Shown here: piece after piece, positions 1 through 10,749 of the stretch | Position numbering within the stretch: position 1 is the stretch's first letter | Layout of the letters: every line of letters starts with the position of its first letter | Assembly (NCBI RefSeq): GCF_030272615.1 | Contig: NC_081410.1 | Span: forward strand, 253,131,533-253,195,532 | Source of the DNA: Cryptomeria japonica | Taxonomy: Eukaryota > Streptophyta > Pinopsida > Cupressales > Cupressaceae | Direction of reading: 5' to 3' | DNA length: 64,000 nucleotides | Program-made: the position numbers and the translations under genes | The notes under the pieces: generated by a model | Told to the model about the DNA's origin: nothing | Seen by the model: only the letters and a program-made list of their open reading frames with translations | The model's database searches: none

Positions 1-960
1 TACTAACCTTATCTGATGATCAAATAAGCCATTCTTCTTGAATTAACACTCCATACCTTGCTTTGACTTATTTTTCCAAATAATTCATTTGAAAAGGTGA
101 TAGGAACAATTCAGAGTAAATTTGTGGTCATGAACTGATTAAACATTATCAAATTGTGCACTCTAATATTTTGTAAAAAGTGTCCAATCATGATTTTTGC
201 ATCTAGAATCAGTGTTGAAAACCATCACAAGTGACAACTCTAATAAATTCCTTTTGAGGTGAAAGATATTAATTTCCAAAGTAGGCTCCACAATCAATTT
301 TACCCTTATGCAAGTTCTAGATGTGCATAAATTGTATTTGGTTTAACCTCAAGAAAATTATCAAATGGATTGGTAGGGTTCCAGAACCTTGCATTGTGGT
401 CTATTGTGTTACAAACAATTATGTGGATCAATTGGTTCAGTCTAATTGTAATCCAAGTGTGAAATAATAATTTCAACAGAAAGCCACTTTGGTAGATTTT
501 GCAATGTGTAAGTAATAAAATGAATAAATCACAAATGAAATTGAATTGGGAAAATAGAAAATGAGGTCATAGGTCTCTAAAAATTGACATGGGAGTTTAT
601 TTTCATATAGAAAATTGAGTGGAACAATTGGATTAGAATGAGTGCTTATAGGGACCAAGTTATCAACTCTCAAAAGTGGCTACTTGGAATAGTTTTGTGA
701 CTCGGACTAGTATGCACCTAAATTTCACTTTTTGACAAAGGTATCAAATTTGATTATGGGAAGCTCAATATGGATGATCATACTTATTTATGGGTGGTAA
801 AAATAATTGCAAGGTCAAATTGCCCATCGGGATCAGGATTCATGTGTGCATTTTTTGGGGTGTTCACTAAATTATCTCATTTAGGAGACCCTAAAGTTTT
901 GCTAAAATTTAGGGTTCCAACAGGTGGGCCCTAGTCGACTAAGTGTTTGGCAAGGTTTTG
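1..960. other. No recognisable gene
   Basis: AT-rich sequence with no sustained reading frame, LTR terminus or RNA gene that I can recognise. It may belong to the upstream part of element A or to an insertion within it, because the next recognisable coding trace (2776) is the very end of a gypsy polyprotein. Confidence 0.5.
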
Positions 961-963
961 ATC

Positions 964-1493
964 CCATGGGATAAGAAAATAAAGATAAATCTAAGATTTT
1001 TCTTATCACGCAGAGTTATAAGGACATTAGTATGGTCATGTGGGATAAGCAAGTGATCCAAGTAGAAGAAAAGGAACCCTTATCCCATGAGGAACAAAAG
1101 GCAACAATGGAGGGCTGCAGGATAAGAAACAAAGAAGACAAATTAAAGCGAAGGCCTTATCTCATGAGGTAAAGTGACGACACAAATGATGTTGTAGGAT
1201 AAGGGAAGTCAAGGGTAGGCACTTTCATTTCTTGTCCCATGGGCTTAGAAAGACACCAACAGTGGGCCATGGGATAAGAAATACAAAGGCATACATCGCA
1301 TTAACCCTTATCCCATGAAGGTTCAAAGACATTAGTTGGTTGCCTTGAGATAAGAAGTAACTGAGGCCAAGGTGTTTCCCCTTATCCCGTGAAGGAAAAT
1401 GAAGACCTAAATGATGTCGCGGGATAAGAGATAGTGGCTTGCAGGATAAGCAAAGCAAGTAGAAAAAAGGAAAGGCTTATCCCATGGGATAAG
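964..1493. repeat. Degenerate array of a GATAAG palindrome half-site
   Basis: About thirteen copies of CATGGGATAAG or its reverse complement CTTATCCCATG lie roughly 25-75 bp apart. They are near 964, 1041, 1078, 1119, 1156, 1195, 1268, 1306, 1345, 1380, 1418, 1442 and 1476. The last copy is a perfect 18-bp palindrome, CTTATCCCATGGGATAAG (1476-1493). Orientation is mixed, so this is not a simple head-to-tail tandem. Spacers are unlike each other apart from occasional AAAG and GAAG runs. The short peptides on the opposite strand are by-products of the repeat. Confidence 0.75.
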
Positions 1494-1499
1494 AACTCA

Positions 1500-2775
1500 G
1501 TGTAGTCAGCGATCAAATACAGTGAATGAAATGTGGACCTAGGGTACCATGTCAGTCGATTGCAGTCGTCATATTTTCATAAAGGCTCGATCTGATGGCC
1601 ATGTTTTAATCTCTTATTGGGATCGATGGGTGCACACAGGGAGAGATCTCACGCATCCATCTACGCACGAGATCTCTTGATCAATGGTGGACATTTGAAT
1701 TCACAGTGGCCATTGGGTTTGGATTGCTCTATGCAGGGTACTTGTCAACTTGATGGTTGATATCTTTATTTTCTCAGTCAGCGCCTGATCTTGAACCCGA
1801 TCTCATGCCAACCACCATATTTCAATGCCATTACTCTAGAAGTGACTTTTGCAGGCCATTTTGATACCACCCATGCCTCTTGAATGCAGTTTGAGGACTT
1901 TTTGTGCTTGCAGATGCCATTTAGTACATAGACACATCTAGATGCAAAGTTTTTCACTGATTTGCGGGTATTTTCGCTCTTCCAGAGGTAGAGGATGCCT
2001 TAAGAGGATAGATTCAACATGCTATCAAAGCGATCTGATCATTTTCTCCTCTCTGGTTATTTTGTAACCTAACCCAGGTAGGGTTAGGGTTTTCTCAATT
2101 ATAACAATCCATCTGAGTTATGCTTAAACTATAAAAGCAATTTTGTAATATTTTCTCAGGATCTTCTCCCTCTTATTCTTCAACAGAACTCTCTATGTTT
2201 CTCTGCACTTGTAAAATTTTCCTTGCCTCCTCATTAATGAAATTTGCTTATTTTTTCTTGATTTCAAATCTTACAACTTATGTAATATTTAAACTCCTTG
2301 TATGAATGTTTTCTGCTTGGTTTTCCTTAGTTGTAGGTGTTTGTGTTGATCCTTTTGGTGAATGTTTACTATTAACTAAGCTCAATTCCTTTCTTCATTT
2401 CATAGATTCTAACCTTCTCTTGAACTTAGGTGGCTAATTAGGGTAGAAATTTGTGCATGTCTGGGGTGGTTTCGTTGGTGTTTTGTGCAGTCATAGGTAG
2501 GGGAGATCATCATTTCAGTCTGGGTGCAAACCCTTTTCCCTTCTTTCATGCAACCCTTGTCCTTATCAAAGATTAGATTATATTTTCATGTGTTGGGTCG
2601 GTCCAACACTTTGCATCAGATTGAATAGGAATCTGAACTTCACCAGAGATTCAACCTCACATTTCGCAAGGTCCCACACTTGGGAGGTTTATTCAATGTT
2701 TCACAAGGTTGATGACCAAGGTTTCTTGGGTCATCAAGGGTGCAAAATTTTGTGACAACAATACCTTCTCTATAG
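1500..2775 (+). other. LTR-like or leader-like non-coding region
   Basis: No sustained ORF. A TATA-like CTATAAAAG lies near 2130, followed by pyrimidine-rich text and a polyadenylation-like AATGAAAT near 2238. This is the layout of a retrotransposon promoter and R-U5 region. It stops abruptly at the integrase remnant starting at 2776. I could not find matching LTR ends or a target duplication, so it may be a truncated LTR inserted in element A or simply degraded sequence. Confidence 0.3.
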
Positions 2776-3138
2776 ATGTCACTAAAGGGACTCATTCCAG
2801 ATGAGGAGTTGAGAGTATCCAGGTTACAAGAACTAGAGTTGCTACAAGAGCATCACCAAAATGCTTATGATCAATTAAAAGCGTATCAGCAAAGGATGAC
2901 AATAAACTACAATCATCAGGTCAAGTTGGGAGTTTTTTAGTTAGGAGACCTTGTCTTAAGAGAAAAACCACGCAACCAGCAAGATCATGAGAAAAAGTTA
3001 AAATTTGAACCAAACTGGTTAGGTCCTTTTGTTGTGGTTGCTGCAAATGGATTTGGAGCTTACAAATTGTCAACACCAGAAGGTGAGTAGTTTGAAGAAC
3101 CTATCAACACAATGCATCTAAAAAAGTTTTATGTCTAA
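2776..3138 (+). pseudogene. Ty3/gypsy integrase C-terminal domain remnant (element A)
   Basis: One frame of 121 codons ending at TAA (3136-3138) and carrying two internal TAG stops. It reads as the end of a gypsy integrase: a helical stretch with RLQELELLQEHHQNAYDQLK, then YNHQVK, then a GDLVLR segment. This is followed by the GPY/F-type core FEPNWLGPFVV and the terminal motif INTMHLKKFYV. The integrase end of element E (37900-38334, minus) matches it nearly position for position, which is the strongest evidence for identity. Everything upstream of the core C-terminus is missing, so this cannot make an enzyme. The two stops fit CAG or CAA changed to TAG. Confidence 0.85.
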
Positions 3139-3440
3139 AAGAAGAAAATCCAAAAACAGTGAAAAAGAAGAAAATCCAAAAAAAGTGAAAAACAGAAAAA
3201 TCCAAAAACAGTGAAAAAGAAGAAAATCCAAAAACAGTGAAAAAGTAGAAAAATCCAAAAACAATGAAAAAGAAGAAAATCCAAAAACAATGAAAAAATA
3301 GAAAATCCAAAAATAGTGAAAAAGTAGAAAATACAAAAACAACGAAAACAATGAAAAAATAGAAAATCCAAAAATAGTGAAAAAGTAGAAAATACAAAAA
3401 CAACGAAAACAATGAAAAATAAAAAAAATCAAATATGAGG
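3139..3440 (+). repeat. Tandem repeat after the element A integrase stop
   Basis: Around eleven imperfect units of roughly 20-30 bp, built on GAAAATCCAAAAACAGTGAAA, begin immediately after the polyprotein stop. Later units vary to ATACAAAAACAACGAAAAC. The array yields three overlapping Phe-rich reading frames on the minus strand, which are artefacts of the repeat. Element E carries a different A/T-rich tandem repeat at the same place, just after its own integrase stop. Confidence 0.85.
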
Positions 3441-4038
3441 AAAAATGCAATAAAAATAGATGGTAAAAACCTAGGAATAGGTGCTATCTCTCAACTAGCT
3501 CTTCTATCTATGGGTTCATGCTTTCTTTCTGCATCCATCCATCGCATTTGTATATATCCATCATAAAGTCTTTTGTACATAATCAAGCAATGCCATCTCA
3601 CCATGGTTTGGATCATTGTTGTATATCCATAATAAAATTTGTTTCTAGACTAGGGGCAAAATAATAAACCTAGCTAGGGGCAAAATTTCATTTTGAGCTT
3701 AATAAAATAGGCAGAACAACAATTAGGCAACACCCATCAAGCAAAAAATGAGACACATCCAATGTTGAACACAAGATCAAATCATCAACCATCAACAATC
3801 AGTTAGACATTGCAAACACATATCAATGGATGATATCTTTTGACTAATGATTTTAAAACTATGACAACAATGGTTCAACTATTTTATCTTGATTTTTGCT
3901 ATCATGATTTCTGAGTGACTCAAGGATGTGTTTGACTAGAGGAACAAGAAAGGAAAGTGATATTTTATTTTGTCTACTATTTGTGAATTAATCGTTATGT
4001 GCAAGTTTGTCTCATGACATGATCATCAAAGTGTCATT
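3441..4038 (+). other. Element A post-pol untranslated region
   Basis: No ORF. It contains two copies of AGGGGCAAAA in a CTAG-rich setting (about 3650-3690), resembling the purine-rich text that often follows gypsy polyproteins. It ends at the copia insertion site. Confidence 0.5.
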
Positions 4039-4043
4039 GAGGA
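4039..4043. repeat. 5-bp target-site duplication GAGGA of element B
   Basis: GAGGA directly precedes TGTTAGAC at 4044 and recurs at 27477-27481 directly after the other LTR end, CTTCTTCA. This proves that B inserted as one unit into element A. Confidence 0.93.
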
Positions 4044-4143
4044 TGTTAGACTTATCTTGTATTAGCTAATAATTATTTATTTAATTATTAGTCTATTATA
4101 CTCTATGCTTAAGCTAAACTTAGGCATTTAATAATATTGTAGG
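4044..4143 (+). repeat. Element B 5' LTR, first part
   Basis: The first 100 bp of the 341-bp copia LTR, starting TGTTAGAC. Element C interrupts it after GTAGG (4139-4143). The remaining 241 bp resume at 21401. The sum is 341 bp, exactly the length of the right LTR. Confidence 0.92.
4139..4143. repeat. 5-bp target-site duplication GTAGG of element C
   Basis: GTAGG at 4139-4143 precedes TGTAGCTAGG. The same five bases at 21396-21400 follow the other terminus, GTGTCTACA. The uninterrupted copia LTR at 27136 contains GTAGG once at this place, giving an empty-site control within the window. Confidence 0.95.
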
Positions 4144-5354
4144 TGTAGCTAGGAAATCAGAAATCATCAAAGCAAATATCAATAATAGCTCATCTAGCTC
4201 AATCACGAAAGCTCATTGCAATGATCTATCCTAAACACATTCAATAGAGACATGAAGATAAAACATTCAAAAAGATTATGCAAACCAGATGTTCCCTTCA
4301 TGTGGCTCCATTGTTCTTCTTTCCTCTTCAAATAGTTTGGTTGTGGATCTCACCTACAAGTGCACATACATAATTGAAAGCAAATAGACAAGATTATTGA
4401 TCAAGAGTACTGAAAATGTGATTGATTAGAAATTCGATAATCTGATTAGGGATCAAGAATAAAGGGATTTTGATTGAAGAAATTCATCCAATTTATAGAT
4501 AAATTGGAGAAAAAGATCAAATTAGCATGATAGAGATTCGAATGGAAATTCAAATCAAGAATAGAAAAATTATGACATGTGTATGACAAATTGCTATGCA
4601 AGGATTTATGACAAATTATGACAAATTATGACAAATTGCTATGCAAAGATTTATGACAAGATTTTGAAATAGAAATAGACATTTAGGAATTTAGGAGAAA
4701 TTAGAAAATTAAGTTGGAAATGATGACTTGGAAATTAGGAAATTGATGCAAATTAGGTAAATTAATTAATAATTTCTCATTCATTAATTAATTTACAAAA
4801 ATAGGAGGAATTAATTAGCCAATTAAATAAACATTTAATTGTGACAAGAAGACTTAGGATAAATAAATAAATTATTTAACCTAGAGGGAAAATGCCAAAC
4901 AAGATTAAATGAATAAATCATAAAACCTTGAAGATGAATTAGAAATACAAGGACGACAATTAAGTCTTGATGTAAGATTGATTCGATATCGATTCGATCA
5001 TGATTTTGGATTGATAAATGATTTGATTGATAAATGCGCCGAGGAACAATGACAAATTGATCCAAATTGACATGATTGAGAAGGACGACGATCGATGACA
5101 AATCGATCGCAAAATGACAAGATTAACAAGGACAAAGATCGACCAAAATCATGAATGAAGATTGTTATCGACAAGACCAAATTCGAAAGCGAGACAACTG
5201 AAGAATGTAGAAGAAGGACTCGATGCTCGCAAATGATAAAAACCAAGTGCATGACATAGGAGAAATGTTAATGCGACGCAAAAACCTAAAATGAGGCAAT
5301 GTGCAAATGTTAAAGTATGATCCCGCAAGCGTTGACCATTTTTAGGTTTCTACA
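4144..5354 (-). repeat. Element C 3' LTR
   Basis: 1,211 bp, matching 20210-21395 almost base for base. It holds a roughly 26-bp segment near 4245-4270 that the other LTR lacks; the deleted part is flanked by CATTCAA repeats. It includes AATTAATTAATTT-type AT blocks (4770-4830) shared in style with the LTRs of A, E and I. Short minus-strand reading frames at 4835-5252 recur in both LTRs and are not genes. Confidence 0.93.
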
Positions 5355-5368
5355 TTTTGCCCCTCTTT
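5355..5368 (-). other. Element C polypurine tract
   Basis: On minus it reads AAAGAGGGGCAAAA directly before the LTR start TGTAGA. The same tract precedes the 3' LTRs of element A (31889-31908, +) and element E (34513-34526, minus), which ties the three to one lineage. It is the expected plus-strand priming site for reverse transcription. Confidence 0.85.
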
Positions 5369-7410
5369 GAGACAATGCAATTTTAAGCGTTGTTTCAAAG
5401 AACGATAATGAAAATGCCCCAGACAAGGACAATGACATATGCATGCCCCCTCGAGGACTTGGCCGGAAACATGCAGAGAAGAGGCCAATTGATCGATAAG
5501 AATGATAGAAGACGATAGGTTCGAATGGATCAAATGGACTGCCAAAACTGATGGAAGAAATGTTAGTAAGAAGAAATTAGATAGAGGACAGTTAGAGATG
5601 AAGAAAAACTTGCTTTCACGAATGCACATAAGTAGGTGAGAACCTTTATTTAATGTAGCAAAGCGGATGCAGAGCATCATGGCATTGAAGGCCAGAGCTG
5701 AAACACAACCCTTTTTTGCAAAAGACAGACACATCACAGACAAACATCAATCACAACAAAAAGAAAGGACCATGATCCATCCCAGTCACTCTAAATCACT
5801 CAGTGACATCATTGAGCAACATAGGAACATGACCAAAGCCAAAGATAAATCAATAAAAAGATAAGATGCACAAATTCCAACAAATCAAACAAACATCTTG
5901 ATCTTCATTGTCAAAAGTTGAAAGTGCGGATAGGACGATCATGTTGTCTGGTTTCAGGACATGGGGTACCCCGTCTAAGACAGGACATAGTCTGGTTTTG
6001 AGTATACCACACCCTATATAAGACCCATGATATTAGTAGAGACAAGGACAAATGATTTTGAGGTTGATTGATATGACAATGTTGATCAGTTTGAATGTCT
6101 GGTTTGAGTGAAAAGTTCATCTGTTTAATGCGTGATTTCATTAAAGCACAGTGTTTGATTGCGTGTCATTGGATGTATGCTCAGCGATCTATCTATGCAC
6201 AAAAAGGGATCATTTATTGCAAAATGCTTGTTTTTTGGATTTTAATGTTTTGAAATGTTTTTGTGTTCATTTTTTCAGGACTTTATTTGACTTTTTAGGG
6301 ATTATCTCAGGACAGTTTTTGAATTTTTATGATCTTTTTCAGGACATTTTTCAATTTTTATGATTTTTTTAGGACATTATTTGATTTTTAGATTTTTTCA
6401 GGACATTTTTCAATTTTTATGGATTTTTCCCCCAGTGTCTAGCAAGGCAAGGAATATGACAAGTGAATAAATAGGCTTTCTGAAATAATGGTGGATAGAG
6501 GGAAGACAAAGGCCTTTTATCATGGAGACAATGCAGATGCAATTTTCAAGGGCTATTGCATGATGGGACAAGAGACTGGATATGACAATGTAAAGTAGGA
6601 ACATGGTATGAGGGACATGTCAAGAGGTTTTTGAAACCATGTTTAAACTTTGCGTCCTTATGTCAGATCAAGATCAAGGAATGAAAAAAAGTGTATGGAT
6701 AGTGATAAGATATGGATAGGATGAGCAAGACCAAGAATGGATAAGGGACATGAACTGAAGGTCGGGGTAGGCTAAGGGATAGTGGTAGAAAGTTGCAATA
6801 AGCTAGGGAATATGGATGAAAGGTTGTAATAAGCAAATGGATAAAGACCAAAAGCTATGATGGACTAAAAGTTGCAAACAAGATGCATGATGCTCATAAA
6901 AATCCTTAGCCTTGTCAAGATCAAAGGTGGAAAGAGGAAATGGACACGAGGGATGATAGGACAAGGAAGAGTAATAGGACATGAAGGAGTATGACATGGG
7001 CTCAATAGGATAATGGAACAATGAAGGACAAAAGGATATGTTAGGATAAAACCTGCCCCCAAGTGCGGTGTGCAAGAAGTTCATAAATTACGCATGATGC
7101 CTGTTTGCCAGGTTTTCATCACGGTACTTGCCCAAGGCTCCTGTTTGCCAGGTTTTCACCAATGGATGAATTATTTTTCCTTTACTTTTTTTTTTTCTTT
7201 TGTCTTTTTTTTTCACTTTTTTTTTTTACTTTTTGTATTTTTGACTTTTTCAATAGAAGATGGACACATGATAGGGGATGGAAAAAGGACTCAAGTGTCT
7301 TATTGTTTGGATAGTAACTTTGAAAAAAATGGACCATGACCGTTAAAAGTATGCTCAAAGACGTTGGTAGGATAAGGACATGGAAAAAGAGATGAAACTA
7401 AGGCAAGGAT
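5369..7410 (-). other. Element C 3' untranslated region
   Basis: No credible coding sequence. It includes a tandem repeat at 6276-6430. At 7098-7165 there are two copies of CCTGTTTGCCAGGTTTTCA, followed by a T-rich block (7170-7245). The same CCTGTTTGCCAGGTTTTCACC box and T-rich block stand downstream of pol in element E (37590-37880). C therefore keeps the 3' region of an E-like element while lacking its polymerase genes. Small ORFs on either strand here are unsupported. Confidence 0.7.
6276..6430. repeat. Short tandem repeat in element C
   Basis: About five imperfect units of 25-40 bp built on TTTTTCAGGACATTTTTCAA followed by TTTTTATGAT. They make the plus-strand ORF at 6151-6363, which is Phe-rich and not a gene. 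Confidence 0.75.
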
Positions 7411-9507
7411 TTATGCAAAGGATGGGATCAAAGGGATCGAAGGATGGAAAATATGCATTGGATAATGAATAGGGTATTGGAAGAATTGGGCTTGAGTGGA
7501 TGGAAATGAAGGCAAGATCAACATTGGCACACACCTTGAGGGGTGATGGACTGATGGAGGAAAAATGTATTTTGGATATTGAGATTTGGATGGAGGAATA
7601 GCTATGGATTTTGGGACAGAAGGGCCCAAAATGGATGAAGAAGGTGATGGAGGAACAAATTTGAGAGGTTTGGATGGAGGAATAGCAACTTTGGATGCCA
7701 ATTTTGATGTTTCTTTAGGCTTTTGGGCTTCAAGGAGCCGCTTAGGGATCCACATGGTTTTTCATTTTTCATGCTTTTGTGATTCCTTGGAGTGCATTGC
7801 TTACACAAGGGATTTAGGAACCCATATATATTTTGACTTTGCTTTATTTTGCTCAGTGGGCCTTTGTGGCCTTTTGGATATATTTTTTTCTTTATAGATC
7901 AAATTTTTCTTTGTTTTGACATGTCGATTATATTGGACATGTTGATCCTTGAATACATGTGGATTTCTAGACTTATGACTTTTATACTTGGCATCCAAAT
8001 TGCTTGGAGGGGGAAAGGAATGCATGGATGGATATGAATGAAATGGAGTTATTTTGGATGGATGAAATTTACTCAAGGATGTGTGCCTTTTCTGACCTTG
8101 CATAGAGGACGAAGGGATATAAGGACCTAAGATGGATGGAAGGTATGATGGGGAAGGTGTATGTTTTGATTTTGATGGAGGGATACCAACGTCTTGAGAG
8201 TGAGTTGTGTAGACATGACCCTTAAAATCTTCTTTAACATGAAGGGATTCTTGCTTATGGAGATCTACTTCTTTGCCTTTATAAATATCTTGACTTGTAG
8301 GATACTCTTTTCTTTGGGAAGAAGACGCGAGTCCATTATGAGGTGGATATGATATGAGAGAAATAATGAGATCTTGAAGTGGATCGGATTGGACCAAAGT
8401 GGAAGAACCCATTGTACATGTTGAGGGTTCATGAACATCTTGCACTGACACATTAGAATCATGAGGGAGATTAGGATCATGAGGGGGACTAGGATTGTGT
8501 AGTGGACATGGTTCAATGACAGGCTCTTCAAGAGATGGAATGGGAGAAATAATGGGATCATCAAAAGAAATGAGACCTTGGAGTGTATATGGAGCATTAT
8601 GACAAGGAGATGAAGGAACAAGTGGATCTTGTGGAGGATCTGAAGGAATAATTTGATCTTGACAAGGAGGAAGATCATTGGAATCCTCTTTAAAGGTGTT
8701 TTTCTCTTGACTTTCAATGGGATCGTCGGAAAGGATGGAAGGGATATCTGGAATGTCAATGGGATTTGAAAGGATATTATGTTCTTGAAATGGAAGGGGA
8801 TCGTTTGGGATTGGATGGACTGGGATATCTTGGTCTTGCTCGGGGAATGGAGTGTCAATAGGACTTTGGATAGGATGGACAAGAATAGGGGATTCGTCAT
8901 GAGTGTCTGGGAAGATGGGGTCCTGGTCAACAATTGGATGGGATGATAAGGTTTCAGGATCTTGATCTTGATCTATTTTAAGACACGTTTCTTCATGCTC
9001 TAAAGTATCCTCTTGACATGAGGTTGGACTTTGGATATACATGGGGGATTTTGGCCAGGGCTCAATGTTTTGAGATTAAGGAAATGCACTTTGAACATTT
9101 GTGATAGATTCTGGCAAGGAATCAATGCTTGAACATGAGGAAGAGGGACTTCGAATGGGGTCCTCTAAAACAGATAATGACAATAAAGTGCATGGTGGCA
9201 TTGGGTCTTGTATTTCTGAAATATGAGAAGGATGTGCATCATGAATTGGATTATCGTGGAAATCAATTATGGATAGCTCTTGGATAATTGCATCCTTGGG
9301 TGTATTGTTTGATAAGGACAATATAGAAGGTTCTTGTGAAACTTCTAGAGGTGTAGGGATAGATGCCACTGGAGAGTCAATTTGCTTGTGAGGGGATGAG
9401 GCATTGCTAGACAGAATTGTATTATTTTGGTCTTCCTCAAAGAACTCACTTGGTAGTTTCCTTAAGAGCATTGCAATAAAGCCACCTTTCTTTCGAGGTT
9501 TTGACAT
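7411..9507 (-). pseudogene. Element C ORF, downstream part (Pro/Ser/Asp-rich, unknown)
   Basis: Read on minus, one frame runs from the D insertion point (ATG complement at 9505-9507) to 7411. It has stops only at 9076-9078 (TAA), 7801-7803 and one near 7765. It starts MSKPRKKGGF, then becomes acidic and rich in DP, PIP and PS repeats, and ends with a lysine/proline segment. Two related lines, YIWVPKSLV and MWIPKRLL, suggest an internal repeat. No zinc knuckle, protease DSG, RT or integrase motif is present. Length and position suit a structural or accessory ORF of a gypsy-type element. Function is unknown. The upstream part is at 17281-18037. Confidence 0.6.
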
Positions 9508-9512
9508 GGTTG
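9508..9512. repeat. 5-bp target-site duplication GGTTG of element D
   Basis: GGTTG at 9508-9512 precedes TGTAGCGTCC, and GGTTG at 17276-17280 follows CGCTTTACA. Removing D and one copy of GGTTG restores one continuous minus-strand frame in element C. Confidence 0.95.
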
Positions 9513-9835
9513 TGTAGCGTCCTAAAATTGTGACACTTGCAATTTTGACTGCATTTCGGTCTTCACGATGGCGACGCAACATGCAACCTGAATGGAGACC
9601 CTGAAACTTGCTCACGACACTGAAAACTGCATTTTTCAAGCACCTTGGCCTGAACCTCCTTGCACCCTGCTGTCCCGGGAGGTGGGACCAGAGCGCCCAG
9701 CGCCCTGGTCCCTAGGTCCTATTTTGGGCCTGGTCTCCTAAGGGGCTCGGGTCTTTTTGTTTGCAATTTGGAAATTAACTTTCCCTGGTCGGCCTAAGGT
9801 CGGGAAAATCAGTCTATCAGCCCTAAATGACAAGT

Positions 9836-9844
9836 ATATAAACT
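9836..9844 (+). promoter_or_regulatory. TATA box of element D 5' LTR
   Basis: TATATAAAC sits about a quarter of the way into the LTR and is preserved in the 3' LTR at 16384-16392. It is the likely transcription signal for D, by sequence only. Confidence 0.5.
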
Positions 9845-10320
9845 ACATTTTTCTCTCTCATTTGGGATATGAAGAGGATATGTGTACAAGGTGTGGAAAT
9901 TATACTCAAGCATTCAAGCATTCAAGCATTCCTTCAAGCAATTGATCATCTCAAGTCTCCCTTCAAGGCTAAGTGTTGCATTCAAGACAAGGATTCAACC
10001 ATTGAAGAGGAGATCACATACTACATGCTACAACATACAACATACAACATACAACATCTAAACCTTCGCACATAAGGATACAAACATCCTTAGAACAAGG
10101 TATTAGTACTTGTTTTACAGTCATTTACATTTACAGCTCTTGCTCATTTCTTGGTTAATTCCAAAACCGGGGTTTGACCTAAAGACAAACCCCCAATCCC
10201 TAACCCCCCAATCGTCTTCACTTTTCTGTGTGTAGGTTGCAGGTACGCGGCTGAAATTGAAGATCTGGAATCCTTGTGCAGAGACGAACAGATCCCCCTT
10301 CGTTTCGCGGATTTTTTGGA

Positions 10321-10347
10321 GGACCGTGGTGCCGGGCGCCATCGTCC
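10321..10347 (+). repeat. GC-rich hairpin motif, LTR copy of element D
   Basis: GGAC..TGGTGCC-G-GGCGCCA..GTCC forms a near-perfect inverted repeat. The 3' LTR copy (16870-16896) has GGCGCC on both arms and pairs fully. Two longer relatives lie in the leader at 11121-11151 and 11744-11774. The last has outer arms GGACCGTG and CACGGTCC. Confidence 0.75.
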
Positions 10348-10728
10348 TGACAACTTTTGCTCAAATTTGCAGGACAGCGCCGTATCGACATTTTACTGCT
10401 AATTCCAGGTCCGCAGCTTCATCCTATAACCCAAACTCAGTTTATAAGCGAATCTTTATGACTTTCTATGCATGCTTAGTTTAATTCTTCTATCAACATT
10501 CTTTACAAAAGAGGGTAGCCTTGCTTTCCTAACCCTTGAAATTCATTTAGCATCCAATCTTGCATTGCATGGGATTGGATCTTATGAGTTTCAAACCCTC
10601 TTTTGAATGTAAAGTCTCTCCCCTAAGTGAAAAAACCATCGAATCCTAGCGAACCTCCCTTCTCTCTCCTCGGAGTCGGAAGAGGGGAGAACAACTAGGG
10701 TTCGATCGCGATTTTTTCGCTTTACATT

Positions 10729-10749
10729 TTGGTGAACCCGACGTGAACA
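10729..10749 (+). other. Element D primer-binding site
   Basis: TTGGTGAACCCGACGTGAAC begins two bases after the 5' LTR end, where a tRNA primer should anneal. The TGG start matches the CCA end of tRNAs. Element C has the same site with one or two changes (20185-20205, minus). I do not identify the tRNA. Confidence 0.8.

Larger units (their letters stand above)
9513..10726 (+). repeat. Element D 5' LTR
   Basis: 1,214 bp. It contains an inverted repeat GGGACCAG...CTGGTCCC near 9688-9715, a TATA-like TATATAAAC (9836-9844), short AAGCATTC repeats near 9907-9930, ACATACA repeats near 10030-10050, and a GC-rich hairpin (10321-10347). The small ORFs in it recur identically in the 3' LTR and are not genes. 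Confidence 0.95.

Noticed and set aside
3104-3450. Three overlapping minus-strand ORFs of about 80-110 residues, almost all Phe, Ser, Leu and Ile, looking like membrane proteins
   Set aside because: They are translations of the A-rich tandem repeat in all three frames. A real gene would not be open in every frame.
9757-10484. Several small ORFs around 9.7-10.5 kb, repeated at 16.3-17.0 kb
   Set aside because: They are the same frames in the two LTRs of element D and overlap the TATA box and hairpin.
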